In this document: piece by piece, positions 30,762 to 41,485 of the stretch
How positions within the stretch are numbered: the stretch's first letter is position 1
Layout of the letters: each line of letters opens with the position of its first letter
Origin: Rhynchopus sp. YZ270_cl-10
Taxonomy: Eukaryota; Euglenozoa; Diplonemea; Diplonemida; Diplonemidae
DNA: 64,000 nt
Assembly: GCA_964035575.1 (NCBI GenBank)
Contig: OZ037840.1
Span: forward strand, 124,001-188,000
Direction: 5' to 3'
Notes under the pieces: model-generated
Seen by the model: only the letters and a program-made list of their open reading frames with translations
Told to the model about the DNA's origin: nothing
The model's database searches: none
Position numbers and translations under genes: made by a program

Positions 30762-33630
30762 TCAATCCCCTACATACTTGTCAGGCTTTGCCACCATCAT
30801 GAGGGGCCGCCCTTCGGTCACGTGAGAGTCCACGAAGTCAGCAAAGCGTGCGGTAAGACGCTGCATCGAGAGTGAGTGGCGGTCCATCATCTCGCGCGAG
30901 AAGGTGTTCCGCGCGACAAGGCGGAGAATGAGATTGCGTGTCAGCGTCGGGTCGAAGAGAGGCACACCGAAGTACAGAGAACATGGCGTCACCGTCACGT
31001 CAGCGTCATCGATGTGTGGTGTGTCTGCAGCTCTGGGCGACGGGGAAGGTGAAGGGGTGGCAGTTGTGGCGGGCGATGGCGCAGACGAGCTCGCACCGTC
31101 CCCCCACAACCCATCCAGCACCTTCGTGTACTCCGTCTTGCGCGCCGCAGCGAGCGCGACACTCCGCGGCACTGCGGGATGGACGGTCTTCTTTTTAGGG
31201 CGGTCGATTACCTGCAGAAGAGGTTGGGGTGGGGGGGGTGTGTGAGGGGTGTGTGGGGGGAAGAGAATTGCTAATAGCCGACGGCAAAGTAAATGAATTT
31301 GACTTGAAATACAACCTTCACATGATAATTGATTGATTTTACTTAAGGCAACGGTGAAATCACCGTGGAGGTTAAGGGGATTTAGCATATTTTCAAAAAT
31401 GTCAAAAATATGCATTTTTTTTTGTATTATCTTGGCAGTACTGTTATGTCCATCCCCTTCCTTACATTACACATCCCCATACCATTTTGAGGTGCCCCAC
31501 TGACGCCCCTAGGTCGAATGTCTCCATCGCCGTCTGCACATAACCATTCACAACCCCCTGCAGACGCGCACTGAGCACCCCAGCACCACCCGCACCACCA
31601 CCACCACCACCCTCACTATAGCTCGGACTCTCTCTGCCTCCATCCTCCTCCTCCCCCTCCCCCTCTTCCCCCTCCTCCGCTTTTGCCTCCTCCTCCTGCG
31701 GCGGCGGGAACGGAACGTGAATGACTTCAAGCTCCCGCCCTACTCTCTCGTGCGCGACCAACATGACCGGTTGCCATTGAAGTTCTTCGTTGACACGCAA
31801 CAGCGCGTTTGATGCATGCAATACCGTAGGATGAGAGTCAAGCGACCACGGGTACAACAACACCGATGCAACGTGAGGAGGTGACAACACCGCAGGCAAC
31901 CTTTTCAACACGGTTCCTCGAGTAAAAACAAACATTTTCGGACCGACCCCAATCTCGGAGGCAGAAAACAAAAAAAACCAAGCACTTGCCATTAGACTAA
32001 CAGGGTTGCCATAATAACCTCTAAGATGCCCGGTCAAGCTTAGCGGCGAAGCGAGAGGAGACATAGAAAGGATGCAAGCATAATTTTTGTTCAAAATGCG
32101 AATTCGTGTGTCTGGGTCAAGAGAATTGAGGGATTCGGCCCGGATTAGATCGAGCCGACCGTCGCAGTCTTCAATACCGAGGCTACTGTTGTGGCGGAGG
32201 TGCACCAATAGCTCCCGCAACGCAAGCGCATGGTCGAAGTACTTCCGCACCTCCCCTTCCTTTGAGGAGGAGTCGATCCCTAAGAGCTGTTCTGTAAGAA
32301 GTCCGAGAAGTTCGTCGGTCATCTTGCCTGCTTCGAACAATGTGACAGCATGCTGTTTCATGACCCCAAGGTTGCCCATCATGAGGTACGCAGTCAGTTC
32401 AGAATCAAACACAAACCCGATTCGCTTCTTCTCATATGAGTCCTGAAGAGAGACGGAAGAAGCATCCTGCGTTGTGCTGTGTTGTGCCTGCGAGGGGGAG
32501 TTCTGGCTTTGTGGAGACGATGTAGTGCTGACCTCAAATTTTGCCAAAGATGCACGCCATGTGTGATGCAAAGCTCCCCGCTTCTCAGCCTTATCTAAAA
32601 GGCCGCGTGCAGTGCGTTTAAACGCCATCCCCGTTCTGCAATAAATCGCAACAGCGTTCGCGACCTCGGATATATCTTTTTCGAGCATCACCGCCAACTC
32701 CGATACGGTCGTTCTTGAGTCAATTGAAACAAGAATGTCGTACAGCAGCTTCTCAAACGGGTCTGATGAGGTGCGGTTCATCACAAAATTCTGCAAAGGG
32801 GGGACCACGATTTGGTCGTTTTCTGCGATGATGATGTGGGGCTGCAGGATTTCCTTTTGGAAGAGAAACTCCAACGATGCCTTGGGATACGAGCACGCCA
32901 GCGGAATGGTATACCTGAAGGGCCGTGCAGGAGAGTTAAGCACCGCCTTTGCATCAGCCCCTCCGCTGCCCCCTTCAGCATGCGCAATAATCGTATCAAT
33001 CAAATCTGCTATGTTGCTTGGCAGTTCTTTGTAGTATTTGTCCAACTTCTCTGACACAACGTGCAGCCCCCACCAAGGTTCCAATTCTGCCTCTTTGATA
33101 ATCTGTTCTGGAAGCGCGCCTGCAACATTTGTAGCCCCAATTGCCTTGCCAATTTGCTGCATGAGGGACCCTTTCTTCACCTTCGAGCCGTTCATGATGT
33201 GGATGTATTGGTTGCGGCCTACCCCGGTCAACCGCATGCAATCGATTGCAGTGAAGTTGGGCATAGAATCGTATGACTTCTCTGCCTTGAGCATATCGTT
33301 GAGGACGGTACGGTAGTGGCCGAAGGGCGTTGTTTTGCAGTAGGTCATGATGGATGTTTCGAATTTGTACGGATAGAGGAGCCGTCGTTCTCGGCAGTCG
33401 TGCATCATTTTCGTGTAGTACTCCTTTTCGCCGAGGGGGATGTCCCAAGTGCCGCATTGCTCATAAGACCATTGGTTAGCAAGCGCAAACCCAAGCAGCT
33501 CCGCAGAATGTTCTCTCGCATTGGTCGTCCGCCTCACCGCGGCAGGCAGCTTCTCAAAGGAGACCCCCTGGCTGATCAGCTCCTTCAGCTTTGGAACACC
33601 TCCGGAGAAGTTTTCCATGTCGAGGCTCAT
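30762..33630 (-). CDS. FAM91A1: FAM91 family protein (FAM91A1 ortholog), two exons
   Basis: Exon 1 is 33630-31483 and exon 2 is 31211-30762. A 271-bp phase-0 intron (donor GTATGG, acceptor CTGCAG) separates them. The joined protein has 865 residues; human FAM91A1 has about 838. The N-terminal domain carries family motifs LLYPYKF, TTPFGHY, EKSYDSMPNFTAIDC (117-131) and GVGRNQYIHIMN (136-147). Around 280 comes VVPPLQNFVMNR and YDILVSIDSRT. The exon-2 end carries SLYFGVPLFDPTLTRNLI, matching the family C terminus. An acidic low-complexity stretch and a Gly run lie before the intron. In animals the protein works with WDR11 in golgin/TBC1D23-dependent tethering of endosome-derived vesicles at the trans-Golgi. 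It is a single-copy housekeeping-type gene embedded in the cyclase array. Confidence 0.93.
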
Positions 33631-33872
33631 TGGGGTTGTATTGGGGGAAAAGGCGGAGGGGAGGGGGGAGGAGAAGAAGGGTGTGTCAAGTGGTATCCTC
33701 TACTCTCTGTGTGGGGGGTTTGATGATGTGTGGGGAAGGGGGCGGATCGTCCTTTGGGTTCAAGTAAAAGAAATAGAATGTAGCAGGATATGAAATCCAG
33801 AGAGGAAGGTGGCTCGTGTGTAGATGGTCCAGGGGGTCCTTGTATCCCGTAGGGTCAAAAAAAAACAAAATA

Positions 33873-34253
33873 CAGTCATCCAACAAACGTTGGTGGGTAA
33901 AAACGTTGGTGGATTTGGGGTCTCGAAAAAATTGGTGGGTTTTTTGGATTAGAACTGCATGTTTGAGTTTCCTTTACGTGGACCCCTATGCCCCTATGTC
34001 CCTCCTCCCCTCCCCCACTTCCACCCAAACCCGGTCCAGATTGAAAAAATAATACCGCAAAAGTAAAAAAAGATGCCCCCATATACAAAACCTACCACAG
34101 GTTTACACCGTCAATGTTGCACTTTTGGGTTTGCGGGTACATGGTAAACACAGGTTAGAAACCACTAAGGTTGGTGGGTAAAAACGTTGGTGGGTTTGGG
34201 GTCTCAAAAAATTTTGGTGGGTTTTTACCCCACCAACCTTTGTTGGATGACTG
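33873..34253. mobile_element. Tc1/mariner-like MITE, CAGTCATCCAACAAA termini
   Basis: CAGTCATCCAACAAA (33873) and its complement (ending 34253) continue into about 30 bp of near-identical inverted sequence (GTTGGTGGG). They are flanked by TA on both sides (33871-33872, 34254-34255). Inside, an ACGTTGGTGG/TTGGGGTCTC block is repeated near each end. It is 381 bp long, and its end is 42 bp past the stop codon of cyclase member 6. Confidence 0.85.
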
Positions 34254-34294
34254 TACCTAGAAAAAACCCTGCGTTAAAAGCAAATGGAAATTTG

Positions 34295-36089
34295 CTACAT
34301 GCTCTCCAAAGCAGAACTATCATCAGCGACAAAGACTGCATCCTTCTTGCGTTGTCTCCTGGTGCTAAAAGGCAAGTACAGAACATCACAGCCCCCAGAA
34401 GACGCAACCACGTTCACAGGTGTGTATGCTGGTCCCTTCCTCTCAGCTGCCGCAACATCTTCTGCAGAGCACTCTCCCCTCAAGAAGCTGCGCACTGCCA
34501 AGTTGTAGTCCTCCCAGTCCTTCTTCCCGCCAACCACGTACATCCACTCGTCCACTGGTGATGTGGTTGTGGCGCCTTTTGGAACAACCAACTCAGCAAC
34601 AACCTCCGCATCACAGCCGGCAGCAAGCTCGATCTTGCAGGGGATCAGACGCAGTTCATGTTCGCACTCAGCATCACTGAAGCAGAGGCGGTTGCACAGC
34701 ACACTGCACCCCAACACACGGCCAGCACGTTCCAGCACGTTCACGTCACGAGCAAGTGTGCCCACCATGCTGAAGCGGCGCATCACTCCACACCCCATGT
34801 CACCACGCAGCACCTTCCCAGTCGCAACTCCCATGTTCACGTGTGGTGCAATGTTGTTGTCATCATCACACAGCAACACTGTGGCAGCGTGCAGTGCTGA
34901 GGTTGCGTGTGACGCACATGTTTTCGACGTGTTGAACGAGCAGTGGATCCTGTCCCCAACAAAGACGTCCACCATCCCACGACGCACTTCTGTTGCCTGC
35001 AACGTCTTCAGAAGAAGAGTTGTGAACAGGTCGGAGAAGCGTGCACTGTCCTCCTCCAAGCGGTGCAACGTGTCTTTGATGTTCAGTGTCAGCAGTGTTG
35101 CCCTTGTTGAGGACAGGCCCAGTGGCTGTGCACACACGAACGGGAGTGTGTTGGTCCGTAGGAAGTCACTCGGCATTGCTGCACCCTCGTCTGAGGATAT
35201 GCTCTCTTCCAACGCTTCAACTCCGTCCTCCTTGTCAAACGGCAGACACGTCTGCGGGAGGTATGCCTTGTACTTCCGCAGGTTCTCCTCTATACTCTGC
35301 AGTGCGTCCCTCATCCCCTCAGGCAGCGCAGCCTCGTGAACCTTCAGCATCTCCGCAACCCCCTCCACGTCGTACCCCGCAAGCAGCGACGCAATCTCCT
35401 GCACAGTGCTGATCGTCCGCTTCATTGTTGCTTGCTCCTTCAGGATCGCCCTTGCAAACCCTCTCGTTGCGATGAAGTCAACAACGAACACCAGCACTGC
35501 ACCCAAGGTGAGCGACACAGAAGGCGTTGCACACGGCAGCGTATCACAGTTGGTCCTATCGTATGCAGCCGCCCTCCTCCCGAACTCACCATCCTGCGGC
35601 ACAAGACCAGGTAGGTCGAAGATGCCAAACCTGAAGGACTCCTCCAAACACATGACAACCAACCACACAAGCACAACACCCATCAAACCAGCAGTGTAAC
35701 GTGTGGGCACTTGCATCACGAGCAACATGTCCACAATGAGCACGAGCGGTGCCCAAAACATGGCACTTTTGCAACGAGCAACCAAATCAGCACAAAATAT
35801 ACACAGCGCAATCATGTAAGCAACACCAACCACGAAAGGTGTCGTCAACTTCTTCTTGCACAAGATGTGCACCACCGAGAGCAGTGACGTGACTGCCACT
35901 GCTATTGCGGACCACCTACGCAGCCCATCGTACTTAAGCGCACTAAGCGAGGTCAACACGTTGAATACAAGCGATGTGCAGTTGATCCCAAAGAACAGCT
36001 CCCCCTTCCTCCTCTCCTTTGCGTCAAGTGTACCATCCAGCGTCAGTGCACCCTCAACACAACATGTGTTGTGGCCACTGCAGCTTCAT
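34295..36089 (-). pseudogene. Receptor-like pseudo-cyclase, array member 6, 5' end frameshifted
   Basis: The usual start (MKLQWP at 36089) is present, but a 7-bp insertion relative to its paralogs (AACACAT, about 36061-36067) shifts the frame and brings an early stop. The rest, from 35959 (MLTSLSALKYDGL) to 34295, is an intact 554-codon frame covering helix 2 onward, the Cys pair CDTLPC, the signalling helix, a linker identical to member 4, and the inactive cyclase-like domain with tail STRRQRKKDAVFV. The first helix would be lost if translation began at 35959. It may be a recent pseudogene; the intact remainder suggests the lesion is young or rescued by an internal start. Confidence 0.8.
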
Positions 36090-36307
36090 TGCAACAACCC
36101 CAGCTGTCTGTGTCAAGAATGCGACACCCGCTTGGTCGACCTTTTTCCTTTCTTCTGGTGTACAAACTGTGTAAAAACTGTGGGTGCAGTGTGGTGACAA
36201 AGTGTACTACCAAGTTCTGACCCAAAAAGTGTATGGGAGGGAGGGGTTCGGTTTTTGAAAATACAGTCCCCAAAGGTCGTTGTGCAAAGCGTACTGACAC
36301 TGTTGCC

Positions 36308-36549
36308 ACCAATGCGCACAGTCAGTCCACCCCAAAGTGGTCCCTGTTCAGCACAGATGGATACATCTTCGAGGAGTGAGGCAGGCCATGAAGCACCACG
36401 CAGGAGTTCGTGCACACTCAGGCCAAAGTTCACTCCGTCCTGTGTTGACGTGAAGGCGACCATGAAGGCGTCGCCGATGGTTTTGACTTCGTACCCTCCG
36501 AACATCCCCATCACCTCACGCATCACAGTGTTGTGTATCTTCAGTCCAG
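36308..36549 (-). pseudogene. Orphan fragment of a catalytic cyclase domain
   Basis: About 240 bp match the core of the catalytic domain found in members 10-12, from LKIHNTVMREVMGMFGGYEV through KTIGDAFMVAF to GGLTVRIG. The match breaks off on both sides (at the AGCAAAATTC junction near 36549 and near 36305). It lies between members 6 and 7, neither of which has a catalytic domain, so it is a remnant of a lost or truncated catalytic gene. Its third-base variants are closest to member 12 (GGTTTTGACTTC). Confidence 0.9.
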
Positions 36550-36633
36550 CAAAATTCATAAAAAAAGACTTCAAGTGTAAATAAAAAAGGCAACGCTGTG
36601 TCAAAAACTTCACCTCTGGCAAATGAAAATTTG

Positions 36634-38415
36634 CTACATGCTTTGCAAAGAAGAATTATCAACAAAGACTGCATCCTTCTTGCGCTGTCCCCTGGTGCTA
36701 AAAGGCAAGTACAGAACATCACAGCCCCCAGAAGACGCAACCACGTTCACAGGTGTGTATGCTGGTCCCTTCCTCTCAGCTGCCGCAACATCTTCTGCAG
36801 AGCACTCTCCCCTCATGAAGCTGCGCACTGCCAAGTTGTAGTCCTCCCAGTCCTTCTTCCCGCCAACCACGTACATCCATTCGTCCACCACTGAGGCAGC
36901 CCTGGCTCCTTTTGGAACAACCAACTCAGCAACAACCTCCGCGTCACAGCCGGCAGCAAGCTCGATCTTGCAGGGGATCAGACGCAGTTGGTGTTCGCAC
37001 TCAGCATCGCTGAAGCAGAGGCGGTTGCACAGCACACTGCACCCCAACACACGGCCAGCACGTTCCAGCACGTTCACGTCACGAGCAAGTGTGCCCACCA
37101 TGCTGAAGCGGCGCATCACTTCACACCCCATGTCACCACGCAGCACCTTCCCAGTCGCAACTCCCATGTTCACATGTGGTGCAATGGTGTTGTCATCACC
37201 ACGCAGCAGCAATGTGGCAGCGTGCAGTGCTGAGGTTGCGTGTGACGCACATGCTTTCGACGTGTTGAACGAGCAGTGGATCCTGTCCCCAACAAAGACG
37301 TCCACCATCCCACGACGCACTTCTGTTGCCTGCAACGTCTTCAGAAGAAGAGTTGTGAACAGGTCGGAGAAGCGTGCACTGTCCTCCTCCAAGCGGTGCA
37401 ACGTGTCTTTGATGTTCAGTGTCAGCAGTGTTGCCCTTGTTGAGGACAGATCCAGTGGCTGAACCAATGTCGAGAATAAAGCGAGCCTTGAGCTGTTCTG
37501 TGACACTGTTGATTTGTCAGAGTCACACACGCGAGCATCTTCATTCACCTCCTTCACGTCCTCCTTGTCAAACGGCAGACACGTCTGCGGGAGGTATGCC
37601 TTGTACTTCCGCAGGTTCTCCTCTATACTCTGCAGTGCGTCCCTCATCCCCTCAGGCAGCGCAGCCTCGTGAACCTTCAGCATCTCCGCAACCCCCTCCA
37701 CGTCGTACCCCGCAAGCAGCGACGCAATCTCCTGCACAGTGCTGATCGTCCGCTGCATTGTGTCTTGCTCCTTCAGGATGTCACGTGCAAACCCTCTCGT
37801 CGCGAGGAAGTCGATCACGAACACCAGCACTGCACCCAAGGTGAGCGTCACAGCAGGTTTGGCACACGGGAGCTTATCACAGTTGGCCTTATCTCCAAGG
37901 TAAGTCCTCCTCCCGAACTCACCATCCTGCGGCACAAGACCAGGTAGGTCCAGAAGGCCAAACCTGAAAGACTCTTCCGCAGCCATGACAGCCATCCATG
38001 CAAGCACAACACACACCAACCCAGCAGTGTAACGTGTGGGCACCTGCAACACAAGCAACATGTCCACAATGAGTACCATTGGTGCCCAAAACATGTCACC
38101 ATTACAGCGAGCAATCAGATCGCCAGAAAATACACACGACGCAAACATGTAAGAAACACCAACCACGAAAGGTGTCGTCAACTTCTTCTTGCACAAGATG
38201 TACACCACTGTGAGCAGTGACACGACCACCCCCGCTATCGTGGACCAGCGACGCAGCCCACCATACTGCAACGCAATAAGCAAGAACAACACGTTGAACA
38301 CAAGCGTTGTACAGTTGATCGCAAAGAACAGCCCACGTTTCCTCCTCTCCTTTGCGTCAAGTGTGCCATCCAGCGTCAGTGCACCCTCAATGCAACGTGG
38401 CCACTGCAGCTTCAT
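36634..38415 (-). CDS. Receptor-like pseudo-cyclase, array member 7
   Basis: 593 residues from MKLQWPRCIEGALTLDG. Helices and loops follow the common plan; the Cys pair is CDKLPC. The signalling helix has its own variant (ILKEQDTMQRTISTVQEIAS). The linker (VKEVNEDARVCDSDKSTVSQ) shares the NSSR motif with members 5, 8 and the fragment at 20312. The cyclase-like domain lacks the first metal Asp and substrate Lys and has TIAPHVNMGVATGKVLRGDMG. The tail has STRGQRKKDAVFV. The open frame extends about 95 codons upstream into a flank that is shared with other members as DNA but in different frames, which argues for the start given. Confidence 0.87.
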   Translation of the reverse strand: MKLQWPRCIEGALTLDGTLDAKERRKRGLFFAINCTTLVFNVLFLLIALQYGGLRRWSTIAGVVVSLLTVVYILCKKKLTTPFVVGVSYMFASCVFSGDLIARCNGDMFWAPMVLIVDMLLVLQVPTRYTAGLVCVVLAWMAVMAAEESFRFGLLDLPGLVPQDGEFGRRTYLGDKANCDKLPCAKPAVTLTLGAVLVFVIDFLATRGFARDILKEQDTMQRTISTVQEIASLLAGYDVEGVAEMLKVHEAALPEGMRDALQSIEENLRKYKAYLPQTCLPFDKEDVKEVNEDARVCDSDKSTVSQNSSRLALFSTLVQPLDLSSTRATLLTLNIKDTLHRLEEDSARFSDLFTTLLLKTLQATEVRRGMVDVFVGDRIHCSFNTSKACASHATSALHAATLLLRGDDNTIAPHVNMGVATGKVLRGDMGCEVMRRFSMVGTLARDVNVLERAGRVLGCSVLCNRLCFSDAECEHQLRLIPCKIELAAGCDAEVVAELVVPKGARAASVVDEWMYVVGGKKDWEDYNLAVRSFMRGECSAEDVAAAERKGPAYTPVNVVASSGGCDVLYLPFSTRGQRKKDAVFVDNSSLQSM

Positions 38416-39706
38416 TGCGACAACCCCAGCTGTATGTGATCGTTTTCCTCTTCCTCTCTTCAAGTGTACAAACTGTGTAAAAAACTGTGGGTGTAGTGTG
38501 GTGACAAAGTGTACTGCCAAGTTCTGACCCAAAAAGTGTATGGTACCCAGGTGCCCAACAATGCAATTCAGTCTGGTTTGGACACTTTTGAGCATGTGAA
38601 ATGTGAACAGGTAGGCACGGCTTGAGACGCTGTTCTCAGCAAGAACGGGGCGGAAGCAAAGGAACGGAAGTGCGCATGTGTCTGGTATTGAGTCCATCCT
38701 CATGGTGTTCCACTACTCGACGATGTGGGTGAAGCCTCAAGAGGCAGCACCGATGTGCAGTAAGCAAACTGGAGGACTTCAAACCAGCTGCCAACAACTG
38801 TTACAACTAACTAATAATGGAATGGCTGAAGGGAATCAACTATACTCTGTGTCTCGAAGGACTTGTCCGGTACTGGGAGAAGAGAGACATTGACCACTAA
38901 GGTGACTATACAAAGGCGTCTGCAACTTCTGCACGATGAAAACGGAAATGCACCTGCCTTGTCGACCTATCCACGCCTCGTCAAGGGAGTGTAGATACAT
39001 GGGTTGGGGATGTGGTTGGGAGTGAGAAGTTCTCAGAACGCAGCATTTATTGGTTCAGGTGGAAAAATAGTATAGCCCGTACTGGATTTTTGGGCATTTT
39101 ACGGAATACTTTCTTTTTGTAAACTCATTCACATATTTTGGAAAAAATACAACACCGTCGTTTGTTAGCTATTTCATCGAACTATGATTCATCAGTTGGC
39201 AGATGTACAGACGTGCAGCAAATGTTGGTGGGTTGCCCCATTTGCTCTACGTCTGTAGTTCTGTTTCTGAAAACAATTGTTGTGAGTGAGTACCAGCAAG
39301 AATGCTGACACAACACTTCACATGCCATGCTTCGTTTCAAGCTGTATCGCCCATTGCTTTCGTGAAGAACGCGTCTTTTACGTGCTGCCTGGACAATGGG
39401 ATGGGTTGCAGGAGGCGACTGCTGTGGTTCAATCGGATAGCGGTTGCAGCCAAAAGCATGCTACTGTCAATGGGAGCCTCCTCTGGCACCGAGGGGGTGT
39501 GGCTGTGGTACCTCGGCAGGCGGTGTATATTGCAATACCCTCGCTTTGGCCTGCACTGTCACGTTCACAGGGTATATTGGTCAGGTCATAGTCAGCTCCA
39601 TCGACGAGGCTCTGTTCTGCGCGGGCAGCCTTCGTATCGCACCGGCGTCTGCAAAGGGAGACGTCGGAGACGTACAGGACGAAGTCGTAGAAGTCCTTGA
39701 GCATGG
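38416..39706. repeat. Duplicated intergenic block, copy 1
   Basis: The first part (about 38540-38709) recurs at 41990-42154 and, shorter, at 52695-52800. The second part (about 38890-39345) recurs at 42168-42632 and 44925-45299. The third part (39346-39706) recurs at 42633-42982. At about 39296-39347 there are some 50 bases identical to the 3' end of the catalytic members (around the stop codon at 50371), a relic of a deleted catalytic gene. A minus-strand frame at 39429-39704 begins 2 bp past the stop of member 8 and is kept open in the second copy (42714-42980) with a 9-bp in-frame difference; its product is not recognised. Confidence 0.75.
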
Positions 39707-41485
39707 CTACATGTCTTCCAAAGAAGAATTATCATCAGGGACAAAGACTGAATCCTTCTTGCGTTGTCTCCTGCAGGTCACAGGCAAGTACAGAACATCA
39801 CAGCCCCCAGAAGACGCAACCACGTTCACAGGTGTGTGTGCTGGTCCCTTCCTCTCAGCTGCCGCAACATCTTCTGCAGAGCACTCTCCCCTCATGAAGC
39901 TGCGCACTGCCAAGTTGTAGTCCTCCCAGTCCTTCTTCCCGCCAACCACGTACATCCACTCGTCCACTGGTGATGTGGTCGTGGCGCCTTTTGGAACAAC
40001 CAACTCAGCAACAACCTCCGCATCACAGCCGGCAGCAAGCTCGATCTTGCAGGGGATCAGACGCAGTTGGTGTTCGCATTCACCGTCACTAAAGCAGAGG
40101 CGGTTGCACAGCACACTGCACCCCAACACACGGCCAGCACGTTCCAGCACGTTCACGTCACGAGCAAGTGTGCCCACCATGCTGAAGCGGCGCATCACTT
40201 CACACCCCATGTCACCACGCAGCACCTTCCCAGTCGCAACTCCCATGTTCACGTGTGGTGCAATGTCATCACCTCCACGCACCAACAATGTGGCAGCGTG
40301 CAGTGCTGAGGTTGCGTGTGACGCACATGATTTCGACGTGTTGAACGAGCAGTGGATCCTGTCCCCAACAAAGACGTCCACCATCCCACGACGCACTTCT
40401 GTTGCCTGCAACGTCTTCAGAAGAAGAGTTGTGAACAGGTCGGAGAAGCGTGCACTGTCCTCCTCCAAGCGGTGCAACGTGTCTTTGATGTTCAGTGTCA
40501 GCAGTGTTGCCTTTGTTGAGGACAGATCCAGTGGCTGCACATATGTCACCAGTAAAGCGGCCCTTGAGCTGTTCTGTGACACTGTTGACTGATACGAAGT
40601 CACAGACTCTTTCCTCACCTCCTTCACGTCCTCCTTGTCAAACGGCAGACACGTCTGCGGGAGGTATGCCTTGTACTTCCGCAGGTTCTCCTCTATACTC
40701 TGCAGTGCGTCCCTCATCCCCTCAGGCAGCGCAGCCTCGTGAACCTTCAGCATCTCCGCAACCCCCTCCACGTCGTACCCCGCAAGCAGCGACGCAATCT
40801 CCTGCACAGTGCTGATCGTCCGCTCCATTGTTGCCTGCTCCTTCAGGATCGCCCTTGCAAACCCTCTCGTTGCGATGAAGTCAACAACGAACACCAGCAC
40901 TGCACCCAAGGTGAGCGACACAGAAGGCGTTGCACACGGCAGCGTATCACAGTTGGTCCTATCGTATGCAGCCGCCCTCCTCCCCAACTCACCATCCTGC
41001 GGCACAAGACCAGGTAGGTCGAAGATGCCAAACCTGAAGGACTCCTCCAAACACATGACAACCAACCACACAAGCACAACACCCATCAAACCAGCAGTGT
41101 AACGTGTGGGCACTTGCATCACGAGCAACAAGTCCACAATGAGCACGAGTGGCGCCCAAAACATGGCACTTTTGCAGCGAGCAACCAAATCAGCACAAAA
41201 TACACACAACGCAAACATGTAAGCAACACCAACCACGAAAGGTGTCGTCAACTTCTTCTTGCACAAGATGTACACCACTGTGAGCAGTGACGTGACTGCC
41301 GTTGCTATTGCGGACCACCTACGCAGCCCATCGTACTTAAGCGCACTAAGCGAGGTCAACACGTTGAATACAAGCGATGTGCAGTTGATCGCGAAGAACA
41401 GCTCCCGCTTCCTCCTCTCCTTTGCGTCAAGTGTGCCATCCAGCGTCAGTGCACCCTCAACACAACGTGGCCACTGCAGCTTCAT
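39707..41485 (-). CDS. Receptor-like pseudo-cyclase, array member 8
   Basis: 592 residues from MKLQWPRCVEGALTLDG. Its membrane module is nearly the same as that of member 6 (TSLSALKYDGLRRWSAIA; CDTLPCATPSVSLTLGAV), while its linker (VKEVRKESVTSYQSTVSQ) is nearly that of member 9, so it is a mosaic of its neighbours. The cyclase-like domain shows LNIKD and VDVFVGD, lacking the first metal Asp and substrate Lys. The tail VTCRRQRKKDSVFVPDDNS carries the basic motif. It is one of two members lying in a tandemly duplicated unit of about 3.2 kb (repeat boundaries near 38.5, 42.0 and 45.3 kb). Confidence 0.87.
   Translation of the reverse strand: MKLQWPRCVEGALTLDGTLDAKERRKRELFFAINCTSLVFNVLTSLSALKYDGLRRWSAIATAVTSLLTVVYILCKKKLTTPFVVGVAYMFALCVFCADLVARCKSAMFWAPLVLIVDLLLVMQVPTRYTAGLMGVVLVWLVVMCLEESFRFGIFDLPGLVPQDGELGRRAAAYDRTNCDTLPCATPSVSLTLGAVLVFVVDFIATRGFARAILKEQATMERTISTVQEIASLLAGYDVEGVAEMLKVHEAALPEGMRDALQSIEENLRKYKAYLPQTCLPFDKEDVKEVRKESVTSYQSTVSQNSSRAALLVTYVQPLDLSSTKATLLTLNIKDTLHRLEEDSARFSDLFTTLLLKTLQATEVRRGMVDVFVGDRIHCSFNTSKSCASHATSALHAATLLVRGGDDIAPHVNMGVATGKVLRGDMGCEVMRRFSMVGTLARDVNVLERAGRVLGCSVLCNRLCFSDGECEHQLRLIPCKIELAAGCDAEVVAELVVPKGATTTSPVDEWMYVVGGKKDWEDYNLAVRSFMRGECSAEDVAAAERKGPAHTPVNVVASSGGCDVLYLPVTCRRQRKKDSVFVPDDNSSLEDM

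Noticed and set aside
36113-36622. A 169-codon frame containing cyclase sequence as a small gene
   Set aside because: Only the middle matches; both ends are unrelated flank, so it is a fragment.
38416-38703. Upstream in-frame extensions of cyclase members 7, 8, 10 and 11
   Set aside because: The flank is conserved as DNA but read in different frames between copies because of small indels, so it is not coding.
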